From Pelagophyceae sp. CCMP2097 (Eukaryota; Sar; Pelagophyceae), in NCBI GenBank assembly GCA_026770575.1, contig MU657241.1, positions 202,353-213,377 of the forward strand: a DNA stretch of 11,025 bases, read 5' to 3'. Under the pieces are notes generated by a model. That model ran no database searches. It was not told the origin of the DNA and saw nothing but the letters and a program-made list of their open reading frames with translations. The position numbers and the translations under genes are program-made. The first letter of the stretch is position 1. The number at the start of each line of letters is the position of its first letter. Below, in pieces: positions 1 to 6,921 of the stretch.

Positions 1-2
1 AA

Positions 3-41
3 GAAGGCTACGTCGAGCAACCACCGAAATACCTGACCTAA
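3..41 (+). CDS. Possible C-terminal tail of a plus-strand gene (partial)
   Basis: Reading the plus strand from base 3 gives EGYVEQPPKYLT followed by TAA at 39-41, just before the sequence becomes AT-rich at about 60-230, as a 3' flank might. The short peptide looks protein-like, but 12 residues are too few to name a family. It could equally be chance in the first bases of the window. The sequence to the left would decide it. Confidence 0.22.
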   Translation, partial: EGYVEQPPKYLT

Positions 42-159
42 AATGCCCGGGGCTGTCACCAAGAAGCTACAGTTGGCCCATATTTTTGAAAAAATAGGCC
101 GTTTCTTCTCTCTTTTTAAGAAAAGTGACCGTTTTTTAAGAAATTATGTGGTGTGTGTT

Positions 160-170
160 TATATAAAAAG
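160..170 (+). promoter_or_regulatory. TATA-like box
   Basis: The plus strand reads TATATAAAAAG, a near-perfect TATA consensus, within an AT-rich island. No convincing plus-strand gene follows it: the next real coding sequence to the right is the 3' end of a minus-strand gene. It may be fortuitous, belong to a non-coding transcript, or mark AT-rich flanking DNA. Confidence 0.25.
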
Positions 171-450
171 GGTGTCTATATCTTTCGATCGCTGTAACTT
201 TTGCAAAAGACGCTCTTTGGTTAAAGTAGAGCTCTGGCGGACTTTTCCTTAGGGTGCGTGCGCGGCCGCCGGAAGCTCAGCCCAATGCCCACTTTAGTTT
301 TGCCAAAAAAACGCGCAATGCAAAATCAGTTTCTTGGCGAAACCATCTTGTACGCCTCCCTTCGGGAGACTGGAATATCCTCGTCAATAATGCCGGGCCG
401 GGGGCGGGCCCGTGAGACTCGCACCCCCGCTTCGTGGCCCGGCCGGGCCC

Positions 451-529
451 CCGGGTTTTGTCCGCGTCGATGCCGGCACGTGTTGGATTATCGGCGTCAC
501 CGCCGGCAAGTGTTGGATTATAGGCGTCA
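451..529. repeat. 30-base tandem repeat reaching the OTU stop codon
   Basis: Two clear copies with period 30 lie at about 471-499 and 501-529. Both contain TGTTGGATTAT, then GGCGTCA, with CCGGCA upstream of the core. A more degenerate third copy (GCGTCGATGCCGGCA) precedes them at about 464-478. On the minus strand the last copy supplies the TGA stop of the OTU gene (529..527), so the repeat array starts at the stop codon and runs into the 3' UTR. The function is unknown; replication slippage is the simplest origin. Confidence 0.75.
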
Positions 530-2325
530 TCGTGGGACGAGGTCGAGGGCGTCGTAGTGGACGCGGCCTCCGTAGAGGACGTTGACGACTTTGGCGCCCT
601 CGGCATTTGGCGGCACAAAGTGGGAAATGCGCGTGTAAGCGGTACCCTCGACCTCGTAGACGTGCACCTGCACGCGCCGCACGTTTGCGCACACCGCCAT
701 TTCGATGGCGCCTAGCGGGGCGGTTTCGGGTCACGCCTCGGGCGTCCATCGAGCCTCTGCGCCGCCGCCCGCTTAAGCCCGCGGCTCGCGCCGGTCCTGG
801 TATTCCACCCCTTTCGTCTCCGGCGCGGCCGCTCGCCACCCCAGACGCCTTCGCTTCGCATGCGCTGCGCGTAGGCCGGCACGGAGAGGCCCGACTCCCA
901 GAGGACCCATTCCGAGATGGGCGTGTCGGCGATGGTCAGATTTCGGTGCTGGAGGATATAGTCGGCCAGCTGACTTCGCAGCGACGCCTAAGCCGCGCGT
1001 CTGCGTAAAACGCAAGGTCCGCACTGACGGCAGAGCCGAGGCCACGCACGGCGGAGCCGGAGCCGAGGCCGCGCGTGAGCGAGTGGTAGAGGCACGACCC
1101 GTCGCCGGGCTGCCGGACCACCTTGGCGTGGCGCTTCTCGATGCGGAAGACGCTTGCCGCCGACGAAGCGCCTTTTGAGTCGACTAGCGCAGTCGCATCC
1201 TTGTGCGTCCCGCGCCCCCTGGCGTAGTGCGGGCAGGCGGCGGTGGCGTGCCGGCCGTCGCACGCGCCGCAGGGGCCCGCCGGCGGCGGCGCGCGGCACA
1301 GCGCCGCCATCAACGCCCGGTGCGGCTCCGCGACGAGGTCACGCGGCGGCAGGCCCAGCGTCGCCTGCGAGAAACGCCGCGTCGAGACCGAATAATCAAT
1401 AGCCGCGAAGCGGAAGTGTGCCGCGAAGCGGATGTGTCAATCATCTTACCGCGGCTTTCGCGCGGCGCGCCGGCGACGCCTCGATTGCGGGCGGCGCGGG
1501 CATCCCGTCGATGGCTTTGAGCATCGGCGCCGCCGCCACGCCGCAGAGCTGCTTTGACGAGAGGCGCTCGACGACCGAACGCTCCGCCGCGAGGCTACAA
1601 CGGTGCCGCGATCCACAACGTTGCCGCGGTCCAAAAACGCCCTTGCAAAGGGACGGACGCACGCGTTCAAGGCTGCGCGCTTCTTGGCCTCTAGGCTCGC
1701 GCGCCGCGCCGCGTTAGCGGCCTCGAGCATGGCGTCGCGCACCCGCGCAGCCTCCATTGCCTCCGCCTAGTCAGAGGGCCTGCGACGGCGCAGCCGGCAG
1801 CGGCGACGCGCCTCAAGCGCGGCGTCCGAGGCGAACTTGGCAGCCAGGCGGTCCCTCTCCAGCTCGGCCTGGCGGTCCCTCTCCAGCTCGGCTTGCAAAG
1901 CGGCGTCCGAGGCCTCTTTGGCGGCGTGGCGGTCGCGGAGGAGCTCCATAGCGACTGCTTCCAAAGCGCTCCGCGCCGCGGCCGCCTCCGCCGCCTTTGC
2001 CTGTCGAGGGGCGTCGACGTTCTTCGAGTCGGCGGATCTGCGCGACGCGAAGAACGGCGGGGCTGCGACGCACCGAGGGCGGCCGCCTCGCTGGGGCCTT
2101 TGCGCTGCGCTTTGCGTCGAGAACTTGCCTCGCCGCCTTGCGCAGCGCGGGCGCGGCCGGGCCCGTGGCAGACCGCAGCGACGCCGTCGAACCGCGCGGT
2201 GCCGTCGTGCGCGGCGCGGCGGCAGGCGCGACGGCGGCGGAGGTCGAGCTGAACCTGAACTGCGGCTGTTCCGCTGCCCTGCGCGCAGCGGGCTTGGCCG
2301 CCAGGTCCGGTAAGACCAAGACCAT
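527..2325 (-). CDS. OTU-domain cysteine protease (deubiquitinase-like) with N-terminal coiled coil
   Basis: Reconstructed as seven exons: 2325-2074, 2000-1812, 1766-1663, 1594-1450, 1364-1050, 987-840 and 711-527, giving 445 residues in one frame. OTU proteases are papain-like cysteine peptidases that cleave ubiquitin chains. The catalytic loop is visible as DGSCLYHSL (Asp318, Cys321) and the catalytic His as VHYDAL (His436). Between them lie ADYILQHRNL, SEWVLWES and the VQVHVYE strand, all typical OTU elements. Residues 1-84 are basic and Ala/Pro-rich. Residues 85-210 are an Ala/Glu/Arg helix, probably coiled coil, with an eight-residue duplication. Cys262, Cys265, His269 and Cys274 form a zinc-knuckle-like cluster, with His276 next to it. 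The ATG at 2325 was chosen for its good context (G at -3 and +4) and its position just after the GT90 gene. Exon joins restore the OTU core; intron 2 is the least certain. Ubiquitin specificity cannot be read from the sequence. Confidence 0.85.
1767..1811 (-). other. Candidate GC-AG intron (OTU gene intron 2)
   Basis: The frame must change between the two coiled-coil stretches, and no GT in the right phase exists. A donor GCGCGT at 1811 with acceptor CTGACTAG ending at 1767 gives a 45-base phase-0 intron and keeps the Ala/Glu/Arg helix continuous. GCGCGT differs by one base from the GTGCGT donor used three times elsewhere in this gene. The alternative is that translation starts at the ATG at 1757 and the upstream coiled coil belongs to a separate or broken gene. 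Confidence 0.5.
1847..1892. repeat. 24-base tandem duplication in the OTU coiled coil
   Basis: A 22-base block (starting GGCGGTCCCTCTCC) occurs at 1847-1868 and again at 1871-1892, a period of 24 bases. On the minus strand it encodes two copies of an eight-residue unit, AELERDRQ and AELERDRL. It is flanked on both sides by GCGGCGTCCGAGGC (about 1819-1832 and 1900-1913), which encodes the repeated SDAAL peptide. The period is a whole number of codons, so the duplication preserves the frame and lengthens a charged helix. Confidence 0.85.
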
Positions 2326-2515
2326 GCCAGCGTGTCTCAACGTCTGCCAAAGGCCCCTCGCCGCGCGGAGAGGCCAGAGGCCGCCGGGCCTGCTGCCCGT
2401 TGGAAGCCCACTAGAGAGCGCCGGCGGCGGGCGGCGGCTCGGCGTCTTTACAAAAGTTTGTTTAGCGATAAAGATCTTTTTAGAGTTCTCGGCGCTGCGC
2501 CCGGGCGCCGGCCCG
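2326..2515 (-). promoter_or_regulatory. Spacer between GT90 stop and OTU start
   Basis: This 190-base gap must serve as 3' UTR for the GT90 gene and promoter or 5' UTR for the OTU gene, both on the minus strand. Bases 2450-2486 are AT-rich and contain a perfect 10-base palindrome, AAAGATCTTT (2470-2479), within a longer A/T run. No clear TATA box or polyadenylation signal can be assigned. Confidence 0.45.
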
Positions 2516-4173
2516 TCACCGGAAGAGCCGCTCGCAGTCTTGTTCGCCGAGGCGCTTGACGTGGAGGTTCTCCGAGGGGAGCGAGCGCTGGTAGGCGTCG
2601 TGGTGGGCGTCGGAGGAGAGGACTTCGACGAGTTCAACCCGCGAACAGTTGACGATGCCGCTTTCGAGCAACGTCGCCCTTCCTTGCCCCTTTGGCGCTG
2701 AGTCCAGCAGCGGGGCCATGCCGTAGTGGTTCCGGACCTTTGTCGCAAAGGCCTCGAAGAAGTGGACGAGACAATCTGGACAAAGCAGATTGTCGGCGAC
2801 CCTTTTCGCGCCAGCGGCCAGTCTCGCCGCGTCGGCCGGATCGCCTTGCAGTTTCGTCATGACCCCCGCGGCGTCGCAGGCGTTTACCGCGACGTGCGTC
2901 TCGCCGGACCGCAGACCGGGGAAGTAGAATTCGACGTATGACGCGTCCCATACGAGGACGACGGCACCTTGCCTACAGTCGACTCGTCATGCGTCTTGTG
3001 CGCGCCACTCCCCAGTGTATCCTCTGCTGCCGCTCTATCTTCACCGACATGACGGTCGCATCATGCCAGACGCGGGCGTTGGCGCCCAGAGCCGGTTCAG
3101 GTTTCGAGAGTAGCTTCCCGTGAACGCCCCAGGCAGGTGCAGCATCGCGCCGTAGCGCGAGTAGTCGGCCTGCGCCACGAAATCGCCTAGCGAGGGCGTC
3201 GGCGGAAGCGGAGGAAGCGGAGGGGCGCACGGGCGAGGGGCGTGGGGTCTTTTGCTAGGAGAGCCATCTCCTTGGTGTACGGCGTTCCGACGGGCTGGAC
3301 GTCGCCGTTGTACTCCTTGCGCACCCAGTCGGCGTCGCCGGCGGCGCAGGCTTCTTTCCGCGGCGCGCAGCCGTCGAGCGAGGCGCAGAAGGCGTCGAAG
3401 CGGCCTGGGTGCTTCACCGACAATGCGCCCTAATAGACGCTCCCAAAACGCCGCAAAGGGAAATGGCGCACCGCGGCGAGTCTGGCCCGGTTGCCGAGAT
3501 CGTTGGCGCACTTTCGGTCCGTAATGTTGCCTCGCCAGAAGGCCTTCATCTCTCTTTGCGCCAGCGGCCGCGCTTCCGCCCGCAACAGCGCATCCGCCTG
3601 CTCCAAGCCCCAGTCCGTCACGTTGGGTCCGAAGTACGGGTTCGGGACGAGAACGCCGCACTGGCCGTAGCCGGACATCTTCGTGATGACGGCGTACCTA
3701 AGGTCTCCTTCCGAGGGGCCTTCCGAGGGGGCCTTCCCCGGAAAGCACCGATTAGAGGCTCACGGGAGGTCGACCTCGTCGGCGAAGCCGCGTGTGCATC
3801 GCTTGGCGCCGCGCGTGCCGCCTGAGAAGAGGTAGGCAACGTTTGGCAGCGTAATGCGCTGCGCCACCGACGCCGCAAAAGTCAAATGTGCAGCGTGCTT
3901 CGATGCGCTCAGAAACTTGGCGTCGACGAAGACGCGGTTGTCCAGGATGAGCACCGTCTCCTTTGGGACCCACAGGACTCGTCGCAGGACGGCTTCCGGT
4001 GACGCGACAAACCCGGAACGTACGAGAGAAGCGTCGATCTCGTCCTCCAAAATCTGCATATTCGGCTTCCACTTCTTCAACCCGTCGTGCTTCACGCCGA
4101 TGGCCGTCGCACTCGCGGGGCTGCAGTCGCCGCCGACAAGCGCAAGGCACGCCGCAACCAAAAAACACCGCAT
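2516..4173 (-). CDS. GT90-family (CAP10/POGLUT-like) glycosyltransferase with signal peptide
   Basis: Reconstructed as five exons: 4173-3764, 3697-3472, 3429-3231, 3186-3072 (or to 3045) and 2972-2516, about 468 residues. GT90 enzymes (fungal CAP10, animal POGLUT/KDELC) transfer xylose or glucose from UDP-sugars to proteins or glycans in the secretory pathway. Residues 1-22 (MRCFLVAACLALVGGDC...) form a typical signal peptide. Family marks appear in order: PNPYFG (155-160), FWRG (190-193), LHLPGAFTGSYSRNLNRLW (about 294-312), VLVWDASYVEFYFPGL, and a C-terminal PDCLVHFFEAF...VRNHYGM. The start at 4173 has A at -3 and gives the signal peptide directly. Introns 1-3 (66, 42 and 44 bases) splice cleanly; the donor of intron 4 is ambiguous. 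There is no C-terminal KDEL (it ends CERLFR), so ER retention by that route is unlikely. The acceptor and sugar donor cannot be told. Confidence 0.88.
2973..3071 (-). other. GT90 intron 4, donor site uncertain
   Basis: The acceptor is TGTAG ending at 2973. Three donors keep phase 2. GTGAAG at 3044 (72-base intron) has the best consensus but inserts 13 extra residues after NRLWA. GTCTGG at 3071 (99 bases, used here) inserts four. A GC donor at 3082 would give NRLWAQGAVVLVW, the spacing usual for the family. cDNA reads would settle it. Confidence 0.5.
3702..3736. repeat. Short tandem repeat inside GT90 intron 1
   Basis: The motif CCTTCCGAGGGG occurs twice in tandem with period about 13 (from about 3708 and 3719), followed by a partial copy, CCTTCC, at about 3733. 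It lies wholly within the 66-base intron 3763..3698, so it changes intron length without touching the protein. Confidence 0.6.
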
Positions 4174-4599
4174 CCTCGGATCTTGTGCGATTCGGGCCCG
4201 GTGGAAGCCCCCGGGGCCTCGAAACGCTGCCTTTCCGAGCGGCTAGAGCCGAGCCTGCGGTCCACGGGCCGAAGGCACTCCGCGCTTGGTCTGTCCGGCT
4301 GCCAGTAAACCCGCTGCGATCGCCGAACTGACCCGAGTCGTGAACACACAGAGGCGCAGCCACCTCCCGAGGGCCACGGAGGTGGACTCTTGACCATCGA
4401 GACGCGAGTACGAAAAGACCAGCACTCCCATAGGAAAATAATGCATCGACGAGAGGCGCGGGCCCGAGCATATAAATCTTAGGAGTTCGCACGTGTGCGT
4501 GAGAGGTCGCCTCCCCGGAGCGAATGTTGCGGCGCGTTTTGTGCCGCAATGCGGGTCGCCTATCTAAAGGGTCCCCGCGCGTTTGCTGCCTTTGCCGGC
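4174..4599. other. Intergenic region between DLST and GT90
   Basis: These 426 bases lie downstream of DLST and upstream of GT90, both on the minus strand, so they should hold the DLST 3' UTR and GT90 promoter. A TATAAAT motif lies at 4471-4477 (minus strand TTTATATG), and a CACGTG E-box/G-box core lies at 4490-4495. A 67-codon minus-strand open frame (4446..4243) begins about 25 bases after the TATA-like motif. It shows no family resemblance and is more likely leader sequence or chance than a gene. Confidence 0.5.
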
Positions 4600-6123
4600 T
4601 CAGATCTTGAGCATCATGCGGTGGGGGTCCTCAATCTTGCTCGCAATGGACTTGAGGAACGTCACCGCCTCGCGGCCGTCGACCATGCGGTGGTCGTACC
4701 TAGACCGGGAGTTTCGAGGGGCGTTCTCGGACCGTGGACGTCAAAGAGGGACCATCCACTATTTTTTCCGCAGAGGGGGCGCGGCGTCGCACGTGAGGGC
4801 GAGGTACATCATTGGCCTTGCGACGACTTGTCCGTTTACGACGACTGCGCGCATCTTGGTGGCGTGCATGCCGAGGATGGCGGATTGCGGCGGGTTGAGG
4901 ATAGGCGTGCCCATCAACGACCCGAAGACGCCGCCGTTACTGATCGTGAACGTGCCACCCGCCATGTCCTCAATGGCGAGCATGCCGTCCTTGGCCTTCT
5001 TCCCGTAGCCGGCAATGGTCTTCTCGATGGTCATAAAGTCCATCGACTCAGCGTTGCGGATCACGGGCACGACCAAACCGGCGGGCGAAGCCACCGCGAC
5101 CGAGACGTCGCAGTAGTCGCGGTAGACCATCTCCTTGTTGTCGCCGTCAAAGTACGCGTTGACGGCGGGGATCTCCTGCAAAGCTTCGGTGGAGGCCTTG
5201 ACGAAGGCGGACATGAACCCGAGCTTGACTCCATGCTTCTTTTCGAACTCGTCCTTGTGCTTCGACCGCAGCGCCATCAACTCCGTCATGTCGCACTCCT
5301 GGAACGTCGTCAGCATAGCCGCCACGTTCTGCGCCTCCTTCAACCGGCGCGCCACGGTGAGGCGCATGCGGTTGATTTTCACGCGGACCTCGGCCCGCGA
5401 CCCCGGCGCCGCAACAGCGGGCGCGGCCGCGACGGGCGCCGCCTTGGGCGCCGCCGGCGCCGCGGGCGCCGCCGCGGGCGCCTTGGCCGGCGCCGCGGCG
5501 ACGGGCGCCGCGACGGGCGCCGCGGCGGGCGCGGCCTCGACGGGCGCGGCCGCGGCCGCGGCGACCGCCGCCTCGGCCTTGACGGCGTCGTCCAACTTAA
5601 AAATGGGGGCACCCGGCTCGACGACGGCGTCCAACTCGGCGAAGACTTGCGTGAGCTTGCCCGCGAAAGGGGACCGGACCTCGACGGAGACCTTGTCCGT
5701 TTCGAGGACCGCGACCTATTCGCCGAAAATCAAAGGACCGCGGCATTCAAAGAGGCGCTGAGGCCAGCGCGGGGCGTCGGACACTCCCGTCCGGGGTCCG
5801 AGCCTCGATGCGTTTTCGAAGACTTGAAGTTTTGTGACACCCTCGCGAGAGACGCGCGCATTCGTTTTTCCGACCGCGAGGTTTAAACGCTTCGCAAGGC
5901 TTCCAGGGGCTCCAAAGCCCGTCCGCCCCGCCTCGGCTTCGACGCCGGGACATACGACCTCGTCGGCCTTGACCATGTCGCCAATCGCCTTGTCGAGGCT
6001 CACGACCGTCGCCTCGGTAATCGAATCGCCCAGCGACGGGACCACGATGGTCTGCATCGCGAAGCACCGGCGCTGCACCAACGCCGCCGGCAGGCGCGCC
6101 GCGCGCGCCACGAGACGGAACAT
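4600..6123 (-). CDS. DLST: Dihydrolipoamide succinyltransferase, E2 of mitochondrial 2-oxoglutarate dehydrogenase
   Basis: Three exons, 6123-5956, 5715-4793 and 4699-4600, give 396 residues. The enzyme moves the succinyl group from lipoamide to CoA in the TCA cycle and forms the core of the complex in the mitochondrial matrix. Residues 1-22 ([20 protein letters not shown]) are a basic, acid-free presequence typical of mitochondrial import. The lipoyl domain follows (about 24-98), with the lipoylated Lys64 in ETDKVSVEV. Next are an Ala/Pro linker (about 100-160) and the catalytic core, ending in [12 protein letters not shown] with His367 and Asp371 as active-site residues. [14 protein letters not shown] and [11 protein letters not shown] are also diagnostic. 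There is no E3-binding domain, as usual for eukaryotic DLST. Donors GTATGT and GTGCGA and acceptors ATAG and CTAG restore the lipoyl and DHxxxDG motifs exactly. The length is normal and nothing is missing. Confidence 0.97.
5716..5955 (-). other. DLST intron 1, open in frame
   Basis: The 240-base intron runs from GTATGT to GAATAG and splits the lipoyl domain eight codons before the lipoyl lysine. Its length is a multiple of three and it has no in-frame stop until the TAG of its own acceptor, so unspliced RNA would encode a 135-residue presequence plus half lipoyl domain plus tail. Removing it joins DEV to VAVLETDKV, exactly as the family requires. Confidence 0.85.
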
Positions 6124-6177
6124 CACTGCTCGCTCCCCCCAAAAACGTCGACCCTTTGCGCCGAATTTGCGGGCCGA

Positions 6178-6195
6178 TCCAATTTAGAAATTGGA
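6178..6195. promoter_or_regulatory. Perfect 8-base inverted repeat upstream of DLST
   Basis: TCCAATTT-AG-AAATTGGA is a perfect palindrome with a 2-base centre, lying 55-72 bases upstream of the DLST start codon. Its shape suits a dimeric transcription factor site or a small hairpin in the 5' UTR. It also contains a CCAAT core on both strands (CCAAT/ATTGG), a common eukaryotic promoter element. The role is inferred only. Confidence 0.45.
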
Positions 6196-6293
6196 CGATC
6201 GACCAGTTTCTCGAGGACTTCTTCGGAGCGGCTGCATTCGGCGAGGATACGCCCTTTTTAAAAAAAAATCTACAAGGGCAGAGCAATGAAGGC

Positions 6294-6320
6294 GGAGATA
6301 TCTCCTATCGTGTCGATAGG
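6294..6320. promoter_or_regulatory. Two abutting palindromes
   Basis: GGAGATATCTCC (6294-6305) is a perfect 12-base palindrome. It overlaps a second inverted repeat, CCTATCG-TGT-CGATAGG (6304-6320), by two bases. Two perfect dyads side by side in a promoter gap are unlikely by chance in GC-rich DNA and may be factor-binding sites or a cruciform. No known factor is assigned. Confidence 0.4.
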
Positions 6321-6336
6321 AAGAGCAAAAGGGATA

Positions 6337-6405
6337 CGTGGGTGCTTAGGAGCATGTCGTGACTCTTTATATACCCACGGGAGGTTTGGAATACCCGAGC
6401 ACCCA
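6337..6405. promoter_or_regulatory. Competing inverted repeats around a TATA-like box
   Basis: CGTGGGT (6337-6343) can pair with ACCCACG (6373-6379), and the overlapping TGGGTGCT (6339-6346) can pair with AGCACCCA (6398-6405). The TATA-like TTTATATA lies between the arms. The two pairings are mutually exclusive. This may be a coincidence of short arms or a regulatory structure near the LRR gene's transcription start. Confidence 0.3.
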
Positions 6406-6921
6406 GTGGAAGTCCGAGAGCGAGGTTTTCGCTTTAATATAAGAATTCTATTGAGCTATTGAGGACTTGATGCCCGCTTTTTCAAGTGACGTTTGCAATA
6501 GGCTCCTCGGCGCGCGCTGCCCGAGGCGGCCCCTAATTCGAACCCTACGCTCACCCTCACGCCGGCCGACCCCTCCCGATCCTCCTCGAGGCTGCTTAAG
6601 AAAACTTCGCGATTGGGCATGCAATCCTTGCGGCGGGCAGGGCTCGTCCTCGCAGCCCTCCAGACGACGCCTACGCCGCGAGCGGGAGCAAAAAGAACAG
6701 CGCTCTCAACGGACTTAAGAAGTAGAGAGAGCACTCTTAACGACGCGACGCGTACGGACGATGGGGCACGGTGGCGCTCGAGCTCGGAGCCGTTGACGTG
6801 CAGCTCCTCGCATCGGGAGCGCGCGGGCGTCGCAGGCGTCGCACCCCTCCGAGCCGTAAAGGACGCGTGTCGTCGACGCACCTTCGGCGCTCTGCGGGCC
6901 GGCGCGGCGCCGTAAAGGTTC

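Larger units (their letters stand above)
1..526. other. Gene-poor stretch downstream of the OTU gene
   Basis: Beyond the possible 12-residue tail at its left edge I see no gene here. Bases 60-230 are clearly AT-rich against a GC-rich background and include two similar T-tract motifs (TTTTTAAGAAA near 113 and 133) and a TATA-like box near 160. From about 385 to 460 the sequence is nearly pure G and C with partly complementary runs (around 390-407 and 436-456). A small hairpin, CTCCC-TTC-GGGAG, lies near 356-368. The right part holds a 30-base tandem repeat. Open frames of 69-113 codons here show no family resemblance. The interval should contain the 3' UTR and cleavage site of the minus-strand OTU gene. 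Confidence 0.6.
6124..6921. promoter_or_regulatory. Divergent promoter region between DLST and the LRR gene
   Basis: About 800 bases separate two gene starts on opposite strands. The left half (6160-6470) is AT-rich for this window and has a run of nine A at 6260-6268, a TATA-like TTTATATA near 6367-6374 facing the LRR gene, and several perfect short inverted repeats annotated separately. The right half (6500-6920) is GC-rich and has TTAAGA/TCTTAA motifs near 6595, 6715 and 6735. Open frames on both strands here match no family I recognise. A 5' UTR exon for the LRR gene could be hidden here. Confidence 0.55.

Noticed and set aside
3..41. EGYVEQPPKYLT as a piece of a copia-type reverse transcriptase
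   Set aside because: The VEQPP string is reminiscent of that family, but the stop follows at once and no other retroelement feature is present.
43..252. 69-codon plus-strand open frame in the AT-rich island
   Set aside because: It has no family resemblance, and its repeated Phe/Lys content simply reflects the duplicated T-tract motif.
391..457. GC-rich stem-loop as a terminator
   Set aside because: The arms match only in part, and intrinsic hairpin terminators are not expected in a nuclear genome.
936..1313. Frameshifted, dead OTU gene
   Set aside because: The apparent frame breaks at about 1040 and 840 are explained by introns with good splice sites that rejoin the conserved OTU core.
1691..2350. 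219-codon minus-strand open frame
   Set aside because: It is a different frame from the reconstructed OTU exons, and its translation is an Arg-rich frame-shadow of the coiled coil.
1997..2701. 234-codon plus-strand open frame
   Set aside because: It overlaps OTU exon 1, GT90 exon 5 and the spacer on the opposite strand; the minus-strand models carry the conserved motifs.
4243..4446. Small 67-codon gene upstream of GT90
   Set aside because: It has no homology signal, and its ATG lies too near the TATA-like motif for an ordinary leader; it is more likely untranslated or chance.
4495..5886. 463-codon open frame on the plus strand
   Set aside because: It runs antisense to the DLST exons and both introns. 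Its Arg/Gly/Asp-rich translation is the mirror of the Ala/Pro linker and matches no family. GC-rich DNA gives long antisense open frames.
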